This document shows positions 43,141 through 52,485 of a stretch of 64,000 nt of DNA, piece after piece (positions within the stretch are counted from its first letter, which is position 1; each line of letters begins with the position of its first letter). The DNA is from Oleispira sp963851095. GTDB taxonomy: Bacteria; Pseudomonadota; Gammaproteobacteria; Pseudomonadales; Oceanobacteraceae. The notes beneath the pieces were generated by a model. That model saw only the letters and a list, made by a program, of their open reading frames with translations, made no database searches and was not told the origin of the DNA. The position numbers and the translations under genes are program-made. The stretch covers positions 186,001 through 250,000 of the forward strand of contig CAWKOX010000007.1 of NCBI GenBank assembly GCA_963851095.1. Reading direction: 5' to 3'.

Positions 43141-45964
43141 TTAGTTTTCACATTCCAGTTCTGTGGCTAGTGCTTCGGCTGGCACAGAAAATTGCTCGAT
43201 TAATGTTTTTAATTCTGGGATGCAAGAGCCGCAGTTGGTTCCGCATTTTAATGTTGCACCTAAGTCGCTGGTATTATTGGCGCCATTCTCAACCGCCTTT
43301 TTAATTTGCTTATCACCAACTTGAAAGCAGGAACAAATAATGGTGCCAGGGTCAGTGGCGGTATTACCTTCTTGCCCCGCTAATAATGCTCGACGTTGAA
43401 AGTCGGTGAGTTTTTGGCTATTAAAAATTTGGCTTAACCAGCGGCGGTTAGGTAAATCAAAATTAGGGCTTATAAATAAACTCGCCAGTAGGCGGTTATC
43501 TTTTACGATGGCGATGCGATGGGTGCCACTATGAGCATCGTTAAAGATCAACGCTTCGCCTGCGGGTAATAATTCTTTTAGGGCAAGGTAAGCGGAGTTA
43601 ATGCATTGCTTACCCGACAGTTCATAATAATGGGCTTGTTGGGCATTCAGTGGATTCTTGTTCTTACTATTAACGCCAGCATCAGTATCAATGCCAGAAT
43701 CACTATTACCGACATTGTCAGAGCTTAGGGTAAAAGGAACATGAGCCCAGTAGTCGGATACAGACGACAGATCTTCGGGTTGCTCAGCCAGCATTAAAAA
43801 GCCAAACCATTGCGAAGGGTATTTTGCGATGGCAACGGGTGTGTGTTTGTTCTCTGGCTGGCCAGACACAGGGCAAGTAATTGAATTAACCAGCACGCCC
43901 ATGCGTCCTTTGCTCGCGAACTGACTGGTCCAATGCATTGGTACAAAAATATTACCGCGGGTTTGAGCTTTGGTAATTTTTACTCGTACAATCATATCGC
44001 CATGATCATTATTAATAATCGCGAGGTCATCTTGTTTGAGTGAATTCGTTGCAGCATCGTCGGGGTTAATATCGACAAAAGGCTCAGCAATGTGTTGCAG
44101 CAGTCGGTCGGTTTTACCCGTTCGGGTCATGGTATGCCATTGGTCACGAATACGACCGGTATTCATGATTAACGGTAAAGCATCGCTTACTTTTTGCAAC
44201 AGGAAGGCGAGCACTGACCGCAACAAATTGTCCTCGTTGATTTGGGGTGAAAAATTTACCATCAGCAAAAAAACGTTGGCGACCTAAAGGGTATTCTTTA
44301 TTCACTGGCCACTGAATCGGTTGTAAATCGTCATAGGCTTTTTGGTTTAAATTGGACAATCCTGAAATATCAAAATCACGAGCGGGGAAATTATCATAGC
44401 CATTTTCAAATGCAGAAAGCCCCGCGTGCTCACTAAAAATCTCAGACGGATGTTGGTAATTAAAGGCTTCTGTATAGCCTAGCTTTTGTGCAACTTGGCT
44501 TATGATCCACCAATCGGGTTTAGCATTGCCTACGGGCTGCATAAAATTACGTTGACGAGAAATACGACGTTCAGAGTTGGTGACTGTTCCGTTTTTCTCC
44601 CCCCAGCTGGCCGCGGGTAATAATACATCGGCTACTTCTGTCGTATCTGTTTTTTCTAAACAGTCGGATACAACCACCATTTCACATTGTTGTAAGGCGG
44701 CTTTTAAACGGTCCGCTTCTGGCATGCTGACCAGTGGATTTGTTGACATAATCCAAATAAATTTAATCTCACCACTCTCAACTGCATCAAACATTTCAAC
44801 GGCTTTTAAACCATTTTTAGTAGCAATGTTGGGCGCATTCCAATAACGAGTGATGCGATCAACTTCTGCAGGTTTTTCAAAGTGCATTCGACAAGCAAGT
44901 TGATTTGAAAGGCCGCCCACTTCACGACCGCCCATTGCGTTGGGCTGGCCTGTAATTGAAAACGGCCCTGCACCTGCTTTGCCAATACGACCCGTTGCTA
45001 AGTGGCAGTTAATAATGGCATTGCATTTATCGGTGCCAGAAGAACTTTGGTTAATACCTTGAGAATAAAAGCTGAGGGTTTTTTCGGTTGTGCTGTACCA
45101 GCTAAACAGTTGGGCAATATCCACTTCTGGTACACCACAAATTTTTGAAATATCAGCCAAACTATTTTTATGACTTGATATTTCTGTGTAGTCAGAATCT
45201 ATTTTTGCTTGCTGTACTGCTTCCTTGAAACCATCGGTATGTTGGTCAATATAATCCTGATCGCAATGACCGTTATCGGCTAAGTAGGTTAATAATGCAT
45301 TGAATAAGAACGCATCGCTGCCAGAGTTAATCGGCAAATGTAAGTCTGCAATATCGCAGCTGGCTGTTTTACGCGGATCGATCACAACGATTTTTAAACT
45401 AGGGTTATTGTTTTTAGCAGCAACCATGCGCTGATAAAGAATAGGGTGTGCCCAAGCAGGGTTGGCACCAATAATAATTAATAAGTCGGTGGCTTCTATG
45501 TCGTCGTAACATACCGGTACGGTATCACTACCAAATGCGCGTTTATAAGCCGATACCGCAGATGACATGCATAAGCGAGAATTGGTATCCATGTTGGCGC
45601 TGCCGATAAATCCTTTGATTAATTTATTGGCGACATAATAATCTTCGGTGAGCAGTTGGCCTGAGCCATAAAAAGCAATGGCGTTTGGGCCGTGGTCTTT
45701 CACAACTTGCTGGATCTTATTCGCGACGGTGGTGAGTGCCGTTTCCCAATCACTCTCTTTGCCATGAACTTTTGGATTTAAAAGACGTCCTTGAATCGAC
45801 AGTGTTTCGTGTAGAGAAGAACCTTTAACGCATAACTTACCTAGGTTACTAGGATGAGTTTTAAGTCCTGATACCTGGGATAGATCTTTTGGCATTTGTA
45901 CACCACAGCCTACACCACAATAAGGGCAGGTTGTTTTACAGCTATCGTTTGGCAGGTTATTCAT
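43141..45964 (-). pseudogene. nasA: Assimilatory nitrate reductase catalytic subunit NasA, with a single-base frameshift
   Basis: Molybdopterin-guanine-dinucleotide enzyme reducing nitrate to nitrite in the cytoplasm. The N-terminus has the [4Fe-4S] cysteines (CPYCGVGCGVQ ... GKLCVKG), then the Mo-bis-MGD domains. The C-terminus carries a BFD-type [2Fe-2S] domain (ICSCFQVG ... CGTNCGSC). The frame changes near 44191: one T of the run TTTTT at 44191-44195 (A5 on the coding strand) is extra. Removing it joins RLPVAK to VSDALPLIMNTGRIRDQWH and gives about 940 residues, a normal length. So it is either a recent null allele or a homopolymer error. It is encoded between the flavoprotein and cobA. 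Confidence 0.92.
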
Positions 45965-46094
45965 GGTCTCTCTTTCGCTAAGCTCACTTGATATGACATA
46001 GCTCTATTCAAGAAGGGTGCCAGTGCGATAATTTTTTTAACGATAGTTAAATGCTGGGCTTAATGTCGAATTAAAGGGTGGGAGTAGACACGTT

Positions 46095-46132
46095 ACGCAC
46101 TAAAAGAGAGCCAGTGATCTCTTTTAGTGCGT
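46095..46132 (-). other. Strong intercistronic hairpin between the flavoprotein and nasA genes
   Basis: Perfect 15-bp arms ACGCACTAAAAGAGA (46095-46109) and TCTCTTTTAGTGCGT (46118-46132) enclose an 8-nt loop. No T-run follows on the minus strand, so it looks more like an RNA-processing or stability element, or an operator, than a terminator. Confidence 0.65.
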
Positions 46133-46178
46133 GAGTTGTGAAGAGGTAAGGACTTTGATTAGGGCACATTAAGGGCGG

Positions 46179-47435
46179 TTATCCCGCCTCGCAAAAGGCT
46201 TGGCCAAAAATAAGATTTTGTCGAATCTGGCTAATGTCGTGCTTTTGCTGAAGGAGTTCGAAGTACCATTGACTATCAACTACATCGCCATACAGCACGG
46301 CGCCTATCACTCTTTGCTTGCTGGTAATTATTTTTTTATAGATAGAACGCTCGATATCATTGAATTCAATCACTTCACATTCTTGTTCGCTTTCATTAGG
46401 GTTGATAATGCCCATAGAGTGCACATCTATGCCGCTCACCTTTAACTTGGTCGCGAAGGCTTCTTCAGTATAAACAGGCATTTCATCGCTGGGGGTTAAT
46501 AATAATTGCTGCGCTAAAATACGCGCCTGATTCCAAATCGGTGCAACTAAACCGTAGGTATTGCCTTCAAATTCACAGCACTCGCCTAGAGCGTATATAA
46601 GGTCATCTGAGGTTTTGAGTTGCGCGTCTACACAGATACCTTTTTGCACTTTTAAACCACTGGCTTTAGCGAGAGGCGTGCAGGGAATAATACCCGTTGC
46701 AAAGACGACAAGGTCAGCGCTGATCGTTTCACCGTTATCGAGTTCAACTGCGCAGACCTTATGAGAATTTGATTCAGCGATTGGCTCACCGGTTAGCCCA
46801 ACAGGGCCAAAGCCGGTGACAATCTTGATGCCTCGGTGTGTTAGCTCTTTGATTAATAGATCAGACGCCGCTTGGTCGATTTGGCGGTTCATTAGCACAT
46901 CACGGCGGTGCAGTAAGGTGACGTCCATGCCTTGTTTAGCCAGACCTACCGCGGCTTCTATGCCTAAAAGCCCAGCACCAATAACGACGGACTTTTTATA
47001 ATGACGAGTTACTTTCTGCATAAAATCGACATCGATTAATTTACGAAATCCGATAACGCCTTCTAATACGTTGGGTATCTTCGTGCCGGGCATCGGAGGT
47101 ATAAATGCCCGCGAACCGGTAGCGAAAATGAGTTTGTCGTATTTGAATTCGCTGCCATTTTCACAGCTTAGTATTTGCTTTGAAGTATCAATATTAATGA
47201 CCCGATGATTGAGCAATACTTGAATGTTGCGTTTTTGATACCAAGCGTCATCGCAGGGAGTGATACTTTGTAGGTCTGTTTCTTGGGCTAATAATGACGA
47301 TAGCATTATACGATTGTAGTGAGGAACGTTTTCGGCGCTGAGTACAGTCACTTGGTAGGTTTGCTGGTATTCTAGCTCTTTTAATAACTGCATGGTGGCT
47401 AGGCCATTACCTATGATTACTAGCTGCTTTTTCAT
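46179..47435 (-). CDS. nasC: FAD/NAD(P)H oxidoreductase, nitrate reductase electron-transfer subunit (NasC-like)
   Basis: Flavoprotein of about 418 aa that would pass electrons from NAD(P)H to NasA. The N-terminal FAD dinucleotide motif is LVIIGNGLATMQLL and the NAD motif is SVVIGAGLLGIEAAVGLAKQG. ATGIIPCTPLA closes the FAD site. The sequence matches the N-terminal part of NirB/NasC but lacks the NirB sirohaem and [4Fe-4S] half, so it cannot reduce nitrite alone. ATG 47435 follows AGGAAA; GTG 47438 is an alternative. It lies between the porin and nasA in the operon. The NasC/NasB naming differs between species. Confidence 0.85.
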   Translation of the reverse strand: MKKQLVIIGNGLATMQLLKELEYQQTYQVTVLSAENVPHYNRIMLSSLLAQETDLQSITPCDDAWYQKRNIQVLLNHRVINIDTSKQILSCENGSEFKYDKLIFATGSRAFIPPMPGTKIPNVLEGVIGFRKLIDVDFMQKVTRHYKKSVVIGAGLLGIEAAVGLAKQGMDVTLLHRRDVLMNRQIDQAASDLLIKELTHRGIKIVTGFGPVGLTGEPIAESNSHKVCAVELDNGETISADLVVFATGIIPCTPLAKASGLKVQKGICVDAQLKTSDDLIYALGECCEFEGNTYGLVAPIWNQARILAQQLLLTPSDEMPVYTEEAFATKLKVSGIDVHSMGIINPNESEQECEVIEFNDIERSIYKKIITSKQRVIGAVLYGDVVDSQWYFELLQQKHDISQIRQNLIFGQAFCEAG

Positions 47436-47497
47436 CACTATTTCCTACAACAATTATTTAACAAAATTGAATGTGATCGTTTCTATTGGCTACAAAC

Positions 47498-47533
47498 AAA
47501 AACGGAGCATAAGGCAAGCCTTATACTCCGTTT
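47498..47533 (-). terminator. Terminator hairpin after the porin gene
   Basis: AAACGGAG-C-ATAAGGC (47500-47515) and GCCTTAT-A-CTCCGTTT (47518-47533) pair with one mismatch and a tiny loop. On the minus strand a T-rich run follows. It would separate, or partly attenuate, the transporter/porin genes from the reductase genes. Confidence 0.75.
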
Positions 47534-47587
47534 CACTGTGAGTTATGAAAAACTCAGTTCACATTTATACCCTGTTAAGAGCTGTTA

Positions 47588-48784
47588 TTAGAACTTAGCT
47601 TCTGCCCATACCCATAGCTTGTCAGTATCTGTACCCGTATCACCTTCAGAGTACTGAGCAAACTTAATGCCAGCACTGAAGTTATCATCAAACTTCTTCG
47701 CGGCTAGTAGGTTAATTTCGCTACCTAGGTCATCACTATCCTCATCGCTGCTGAAGTCGTGATAGATGGCGGCTAGCTTAATACCTGCCATTTTACCGGC
47801 TACTTTTGCATACGTATCGTTTAGACCTTTTGCTGAAGTACCTAAGAATTGATCTGCCCAACCGTTGTGCGCATGTTTGGTTGCTAGTGGTGTCGCGAAG
47901 CCGTAAGTACCATCACCGCCAAGTACTTCCATACCGGCTAATAAAGTAACGCCATAAACGTTAGCGCCCGCTTCAATCAAGGTGTATTCAGCATCGTTAT
48001 CTTTTGCGCCCGTTACGCCTGAATTTTGAGTTTGAGAGGCGTACTCTGCGGCATATAATACGTTAACATTGTCGGTTGCGGCTGTTTTGCCTTTAAAACT
48101 TAAACCGAATGTATCGTGAGTAACGTCAGTTGCTCCGCTTTTATTATTTAATAAGTACGCATAACTAACGACTTTACCAAAAGGTGTTTTATAGCCAATA
48201 TTTAATAAGTGGTTTTCAGCTTCTTGGTCTTCAAACTTAATGGTATTCACTTGGTTAATGTACGCATAAGTAGCGGACAGGTTTTCAACCATGGTGAAAT
48301 CAAGACGAGCAGCGTCATACGTTTGCTCATTTTGACGCCAGCCAACATTACCAACGAAGCGAGCATTATCAAAAATGATGCGCTGACGACCTAATACAGC
48401 GCCAAACTCTTTTGAGGTGTAGCTAACTTGTGCACGGTTAATATCACCGGTTGCTGGATCGATGACTTTAGATTTAGTTGCATCATTATCACCAAAATCG
48501 GTGCCTGAATTATAGGCGTCTTGTAAGGCTGTGACATGATCGTATTCAGCGAGTACTTTAAAACCAGCCATACTTGCAGTTTCATAACCTAAGCGAGTGC
48601 GTGCAGTCATGGCGATTGCGTCATCAACAGTATTGTCTTCTTGCACCATCTCGTTACGAACACGCAGTTCAACAATAACATCACCATCTTGTACGAATTC
48701 GCTAAATGATTGTGCCTGTGTTGGCATGGCGGCCGCTAAAAGAGCAGAACTAATGGCGCTTGCTAAGATAATTTTTTTGGTCAT
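47588..48784 (-). CDS. Outer-membrane porin in the nitrate operon (alginate-export-like)
   Basis: A 398-residue protein with a signal peptide (cleavage after AQA, about residue 24) and beta-barrel strand patterns ending in VWAEAKF with a C-terminal Phe. The stretch GAVLGRQRIIFDNARFVGNVGWRQNEQTY split by strands is typical of the alginate-export type porins. Position between nrtD and the reductase genes suggests a nitrate-permeable porin expressed with the transporter. The ribosome binding site CAGGAG precedes ATG 48784. Confidence 0.82.
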   Translation of the reverse strand: MTKKIILASAISSALLAAAMPTQAQSFSEFVQDGDVIVELRVRNEMVQEDNTVDDAIAMTARTRLGYETASMAGFKVLAEYDHVTALQDAYNSGTDFGDNDATKSKVIDPATGDINRAQVSYTSKEFGAVLGRQRIIFDNARFVGNVGWRQNEQTYDAARLDFTMVENLSATYAYINQVNTIKFEDQEAENHLLNIGYKTPFGKVVSYAYLLNNKSGATDVTHDTFGLSFKGKTAATDNVNVLYAAEYASQTQNSGVTGAKDNDAEYTLIEAGANVYGVTLLAGMEVLGGDGTYGFATPLATKHAHNGWADQFLGTSAKGLNDTYAKVAGKMAGIKLAAIYHDFSSDEDSDDLGSEINLLAAKKFDDNFSAGIKFAQYSEGDTGTDTDKLWVWAEAKF

Positions 48785-48848
48785 TTGAAACTCCTGGTTT
48801 TAATTAAACCTTAAATATGAAATTTTATTATTTACAATAATATGAGTT

Positions 48849-49712
48849 TTAAGCACTTTGCTTGTCTACTCGATTGTGCTTTTTAGTAGGCTTAATTAAA
48901 GGCTCTACTTTACGTTGCTTCTCGTATAAGAAGCTTAAAACTTGTTGGCGGTATTGATTGTATTTAGCATCATCCGCTAGCTCAATTCGGTTTCTAGGGT
49001 GAGGCAGGTCTATTTCTAAAATCTCACCAATGGTGGCTGCTGGGCCATTCGTCATCATTACAATGCGATCCGATAATAAAACTGCTTCATCAACGTCATG
49101 GGTAATCATGATGATGGTATTGCCTAAATCTTTTTGAATCTCCATCACTGAATCTTGTAAATGAGCTCGAGTTAATGCATCAAGAGCACCAAAAGGTTCA
49201 TCCATTAATAATATTTTAGGTTCCATCGCTAAAGCACGAGCGATGCCAACACGTTGTTTCATCCCCCCAGATATTTCATCTGGGCGTTTATGCATCGCAT
49301 GGCCCATATGAACTAAGTTCAGGTTGTGCTCGATCCATTCCTTCATCTCGTTCTTGTTTTTACTTTTATCAAATACCGTTTTAACCGCTAACTCTACATT
49401 CTCATAAGCGCTCAACCATGGCAATAGTGAATGATTCTGAAAAACCACAGCCCGTTCGGGCCCCGGCTCATTCACTTCTTTGCCCTCTAGTACCGCTCCG
49501 CCCTCAGTCGCTTGTAATAAACCTGCGACAATATTTAATACCGTTGACTTACCACAACCTGAGTGTCCTATAAGTGAAATCATCTCACCTTTGGCAATTT
49601 TTAAATTGACATCGGTCAAGGCTTTGAAAGAGCCTTTTGGGGTCGGAAACTCAATCCCCACTCCGGTAAGCTCTAAAATAGGGTTAATAATCTTATTGGG
49701 CGTATTCATCAT
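48849..49712 (-). CDS. nrtD: Nitrate ABC transporter ATP-binding protein
   Basis: Cytoplasmic ATPase of the nitrate importer. Walker A is GHSGCGKST, the signature is SGGMKQR, Walker B is ILLMDEPFGALD and the H-loop His is in MITHDVDEAVLLSD. It belongs to the NrtD/TauB/SsuB branch. I take ATG 49712; a GTG at 49721 is in frame. It follows the permease gene by 65 nt and precedes the porin gene by 64 nt. There is no fused substrate-binding domain of the NrtC kind. Confidence 0.94.
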   Translation of the reverse strand: MMNTPNKIINPILELTGVGIEFPTPKGSFKALTDVNLKIAKGEMISLIGHSGCGKSTVLNIVAGLLQATEGGAVLEGKEVNEPGPERAVVFQNHSLLPWLSAYENVELAVKTVFDKSKNKNEMKEWIEHNLNLVHMGHAMHKRPDEISGGMKQRVGIARALAMEPKILLMDEPFGALDALTRAHLQDSVMEIQKDLGNTIIMITHDVDEAVLLSDRIVMMTNGPAATIGEILEIDLPHPRNRIELADDAKYNQYRQQVLSFLYEKQRKVEPLIKPTKKHNRVDKQSA

Positions 49713-49777
49713 AATTCTCACTTACTTCAAAATTGACGATTAATGCATTTTATTTTTAGCCATAACATAAATAGGCA

Positions 49778-50782
49778 TTAACGTAGTACAGCTTGTTTAT
49801 CCCAAGAGAAAATGCGCTGCAGCATTAGCATAATTCGGTCTAATAAAAATCCAATTAAACCAATTACCAGTACGGCGACCATGATGCGCCCTAATGAATT
49901 GGAGCTACCGTTCTGAAATTCATCCCAGACAAATTTACCAAGCCCTGGATTTTGCGCGAGCATTTCAGCAGCGATTAATACCATCCAAGCAATCCCTAGA
50001 GATAAACGCAGGCCGGTAAATACCATTGGGATCGCTGAAGGAATGACAACTTTAAAAACGTGAGTCATAGGTTTAAGGCGTAAAACTTTACTCACGTTTA
50101 ATAAATCAGGGCTTATGGAGGCTGTGCCGACGGCAGTATTGATCACTGTTGGCCATAAAGAGCAGAGCAGCACAGTAATCACCGAGGTGATAAAGGACTT
50201 GGCAAATAAGGGATCATCACTGGTATAAACAGCACTTACAACCATCGTCACTAGGGGTAACCAAGCGAGTGGTGAAACCGGTTTAAATAGTTGGATAACG
50301 GGATTCGCGGCGGCATATAGGTTTTTACTTAATCCGATCATAATTCCGAGTGGAATTGCGACCATTGAGGCTAATAAAAACCCCGTCAATACGGTAATTA
50401 GGCTCGTACCGATTTGATCGATAAAGGTTGGTTTACCAGTATAGTTACGAATCTTAATTTCATAACTGGGGTCTTGTGCTAAGCGCGCATTATTTCTATC
50501 TTCTTGGCGCTGATAAAAAGCGACTTCTTTCTCGCGTTCCATATTGTGTTCACTGATTAACGATTGAAACTGTTCAAGTGCTTTTGTTGGTCCAGGGAAT
50601 TCCCCTAATGAGGTATTAATATTTTGTGCAACTGCCGCCCAAATAAATAAGAAAAATAATAAACCTGCTATGGGGAGCATGATGGTCTTGACTGCTTCTT
50701 GCATCCAAGCAGGCATTACGTCATCGGATAAACTGCCCCAGTTAAAAAAACTGTGGGGCAGTTTGTTGATTTTGTTGTCCAT
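49778..50782 (-). CDS. nrtB: Nitrate ABC transporter permease
   Basis: Inner-membrane permease (334 aa) with a long N-terminal tail, one helix (about 35-53), a hydrophilic stretch and then the five-helix BPD_transp core (about 130-325) with the EAA-type loop around GTASISPDLLNVSKVLRLK and PSAIPMVFTGLRLSLGIAWM. It pairs with NrtD. It is separated from nrtA by a strong hairpin, which fits lower membrane-protein than binding-protein output. Confidence 0.94.
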   Translation of the reverse strand: MDNKINKLPHSFFNWGSLSDDVMPAWMQEAVKTIMLPIAGLLFFLFIWAAVAQNINTSLGEFPGPTKALEQFQSLISEHNMEREKEVAFYQRQEDRNNARLAQDPSYEIKIRNYTGKPTFIDQIGTSLITVLTGFLLASMVAIPLGIMIGLSKNLYAAANPVIQLFKPVSPLAWLPLVTMVVSAVYTSDDPLFAKSFITSVITVLLCSLWPTVINTAVGTASISPDLLNVSKVLRLKPMTHVFKVVIPSAIPMVFTGLRLSLGIAWMVLIAAEMLAQNPGLGKFVWDEFQNGSSNSLGRIMVAVLVIGLIGFLLDRIMLMLQRIFSWDKQAVLR

Positions 50783-50832
50783 AAGAACCTCTCGTTTTGT
50801 ACGTTAGCCGTACAGATATTCTTTGATAAATT

Positions 50833-50865
50833 GGGCTAGCAAGTGTGATATGGACTTGCTAGCCC
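50833..50865 (-). other. Intercistronic hairpin between nrtA and nrtB
   Basis: Perfect 12-bp arms GGGCTAGCAAGT (50833-50844) and ACTTGCTAGCCC (50854-50865) enclose a 9-nt loop. No T-run follows, so it probably protects the nrtA 3' end and sets the ratio of binding protein to permease. Confidence 0.75.
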
Positions 50866-50876
50866 GTTGAATTTCG

Positions 50877-52289
50877 TTAAAGTGTGTCTTTTCCTTTCAA
50901 TCCAATAATAAATTTATCAAGGTAAGCATTTGGCTGGCTGCCGTCATAAACGATATTGTCAATGAAATGTTTTTGCGGTGAGCGATAGCCTGATTCTGAT
51001 GTGAAATCTGGGAAGTCTTTAGCCTTTACCTTTCCTTCTTCAATCAATTCTTTAGCTGCACTTGCATAGATATCAGGACGGTATACTTTTTTGGCTAAGT
51101 TCTTATACCAACTATCGGACTTCGGCTCAGAAATTTGTCCCCAACGGCGCATTTGCGTTAAGTACCAGATGGCATCCGAGTAATATGGGAAGGTTGCGTT
51201 ATGGCGAAAGAAAACGTTGAAATCGGGCACTGCGCGTTTATCACCTTTTTCATATTCGAAGGTCCCTGTCATGGAGTTCGCGATGACGTCGTAATCGGCT
51301 CCTACATATTGACTCTTGGCTAATATTTTTACTGCTTCAGGGCGGTTGGCATTATTGTTTGCATCCAACCACTGGGCTGCACGAATCATGGCTTTAACGA
51401 TGCGAATATGGGTATTTGGATTTTTATCAGCCCAGCTCTTACTGACACCAAAAACCTTTTCTGGGTTATTTTTCCAAATTTCATAATCAGTCACGACTGG
51501 GACGCCAATACCTTTAAATACCGCTTGCTGGTTCCAAGGTTCACCCACGCAATAACCATGAATGGTTCCGGCTTCCATGGTCGAAGGCATTTGCGGAGGT
51601 GGTGTTACAGATAACAAAGCGTCGGCATCAATTTGCCCTGAGGTATCACCTTTGTGGGGGGCATAATACCCTGGGTGAATACCTCCGGCAGCTAGCCAAT
51701 AACGTAGCTCATAATTGTGGGTCGATACCGGAAATACCATCCCCATGTTGAAAGGTTTACCTTCATTTTTATATTCTTCAATCACCGGTTTTAGTGCATC
51801 GGCTTTAATCGGGTGAACGGGTTTACCATCCTTGTGGGGGATGTTCTTTTTCATTTTCCCCCAGACATCATTAGAAACCGTAATCGCGTTACCGTTTAAA
51901 TCCATACTGAATGCTGTAATAATATCGGCTTTAGTTCCGTAGCCCATCGTCGCGCCTAAGGGTTGACCTGCTAACATGTGTGCGCCATCTAATTGGCCAT
52001 CAATAACTCGGTCTAATAAAACCTTCCAATTGGCTTGAGCTTCAAGAGTGACGTACAAGCCTTCATCTTCAAAAAAGCCTTTTTCATAAGCAATCGCAAG
52101 AGGCGCCATGTCTGTTAATTTAATGAAACCAAATTTTAATTCTTCTTTTTCGGCATAACCAACCTTAGCTACAGCATTAATTGAGGTTAAGGGTGAGATG
52201 GCCAATGCCGCACCCGCAGCCAACGTTAGTGTGCCCTTAAATATTGAGCGACGGATTTTACTTAGTTTGAATGAATCGTTATTAAACAT
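50877..52289 (-). CDS. nrtA: Nitrate-binding protein of the ABC importer
   Basis: Periplasmic solute-binding protein (470 aa) of the NrtA/CmpA family. The signal sequence contains an Arg pair (SKIRRSIFKGTLTLAAG) that looks Tat-like, with cleavage near residue 40. The mature part has KFGFIKLTDMAPLAIAYEKG-type family residues, DGAHMLAGQPLG and GYCVGEPWNQQAV, which shape the nitrate site in the family. It is the first transporter gene, 169 nt after the predicted sigma-54 start, behind a regulated leader. AAGGAAG precedes the ATG. Confidence 0.94.
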   Translation of the reverse strand: MFNNDSFKLSKIRRSIFKGTLTLAAGAALAISPLTSINAVAKVGYAEKEELKFGFIKLTDMAPLAIAYEKGFFEDEGLYVTLEAQANWKVLLDRVIDGQLDGAHMLAGQPLGATMGYGTKADIITAFSMDLNGNAITVSNDVWGKMKKNIPHKDGKPVHPIKADALKPVIEEYKNEGKPFNMGMVFPVSTHNYELRYWLAAGGIHPGYYAPHKGDTSGQIDADALLSVTPPPQMPSTMEAGTIHGYCVGEPWNQQAVFKGIGVPVVTDYEIWKNNPEKVFGVSKSWADKNPNTHIRIVKAMIRAAQWLDANNNANRPEAVKILAKSQYVGADYDVIANSMTGTFEYEKGDKRAVPDFNVFFRHNATFPYYSDAIWYLTQMRRWGQISEPKSDSWYKNLAKKVYRPDIYASAAKELIEEGKVKAKDFPDFTSESGYRSPQKHFIDNIVYDGSQPNAYLDKFIIGLKGKDTL

Positions 52290-52458
52290 GATGCTTCCTT
52301 TAAGTTTTTTAAAAGTGTTTTAATCGGTTATAAGAATAATTTTTTAGCAAAAAAAAACGCAAATGAATGCTCTATCCTTACTGGAATAAAGTATTTATTT
52401 GCGTCTTTGCAGTTTGATGTTTTTACAGCTTTAAATCGTCGTTGATCTTTAAGTTGTA
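52290..52458 (-). ncRNA. ANTAR-responsive antitermination leader of the nitrate operon
   Basis: Downstream of the sigma-54 promoter, hairpin P1 (52433-52448, stem AGATC/GATTT) shows hexaloop AACGAC and hairpin P2 (52400-52411, stem TGC/GCA) shows hexaloop AAAGAC. Both have A at loop position 1 and G at 4, as in known ANTAR targets. P2 shares bases with the 5' arm of a terminator: ACGCAAAT (52397-52404) pairs with ATTTGCGT (52357-52364), followed by nine U. NasT binding would therefore prevent termination. P2's stem is only three pairs, so it may need the protein. Confidence 0.8.
52349..52404 (-). terminator. Conditional terminator in the nrtA leader
   Basis: On the minus strand ACGCAAATAAATAC pairs with GCATTCATTTGCGT (8 perfect pairs, then six pairs including G-U wobbles), followed by T9. 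It overlaps the second ANTAR hairpin. Confidence 0.85.
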
Positions 52459-52466
52459 CGAACTGT

Positions 52467-52485
52467 ATTGCGAGTAGTGTGCCAA
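52467..52485 (-). promoter_or_regulatory. Sigma-54 promoter of the nitrate transport operon
   Basis: The minus strand reads TTGGCACACTACTCGCAAT. GG and GC are separated by exactly 10 nt and TGGCAC matches the -24 consensus; the -12 element TCGCA is one base off TTGCA. The predicted start is near 52458, ten bases before hairpin P1. Confidence 0.8.

Noticed and set aside
46008..46023. Sigma-54-like TGGCACCCTTCTTGAA upstream of nasA
   Set aside because: The -24 element is good but the -12 element reads TTGA instead of TTGC, which normally abolishes sigma-54 recognition. nasA can be read from the upstream genes.
47538..47556. Small hairpin TGAGTT/AACTCA downstream of the porin gene
   Set aside because: Short stem without T-run; the adjacent 47498-47533 hairpin accounts for termination.
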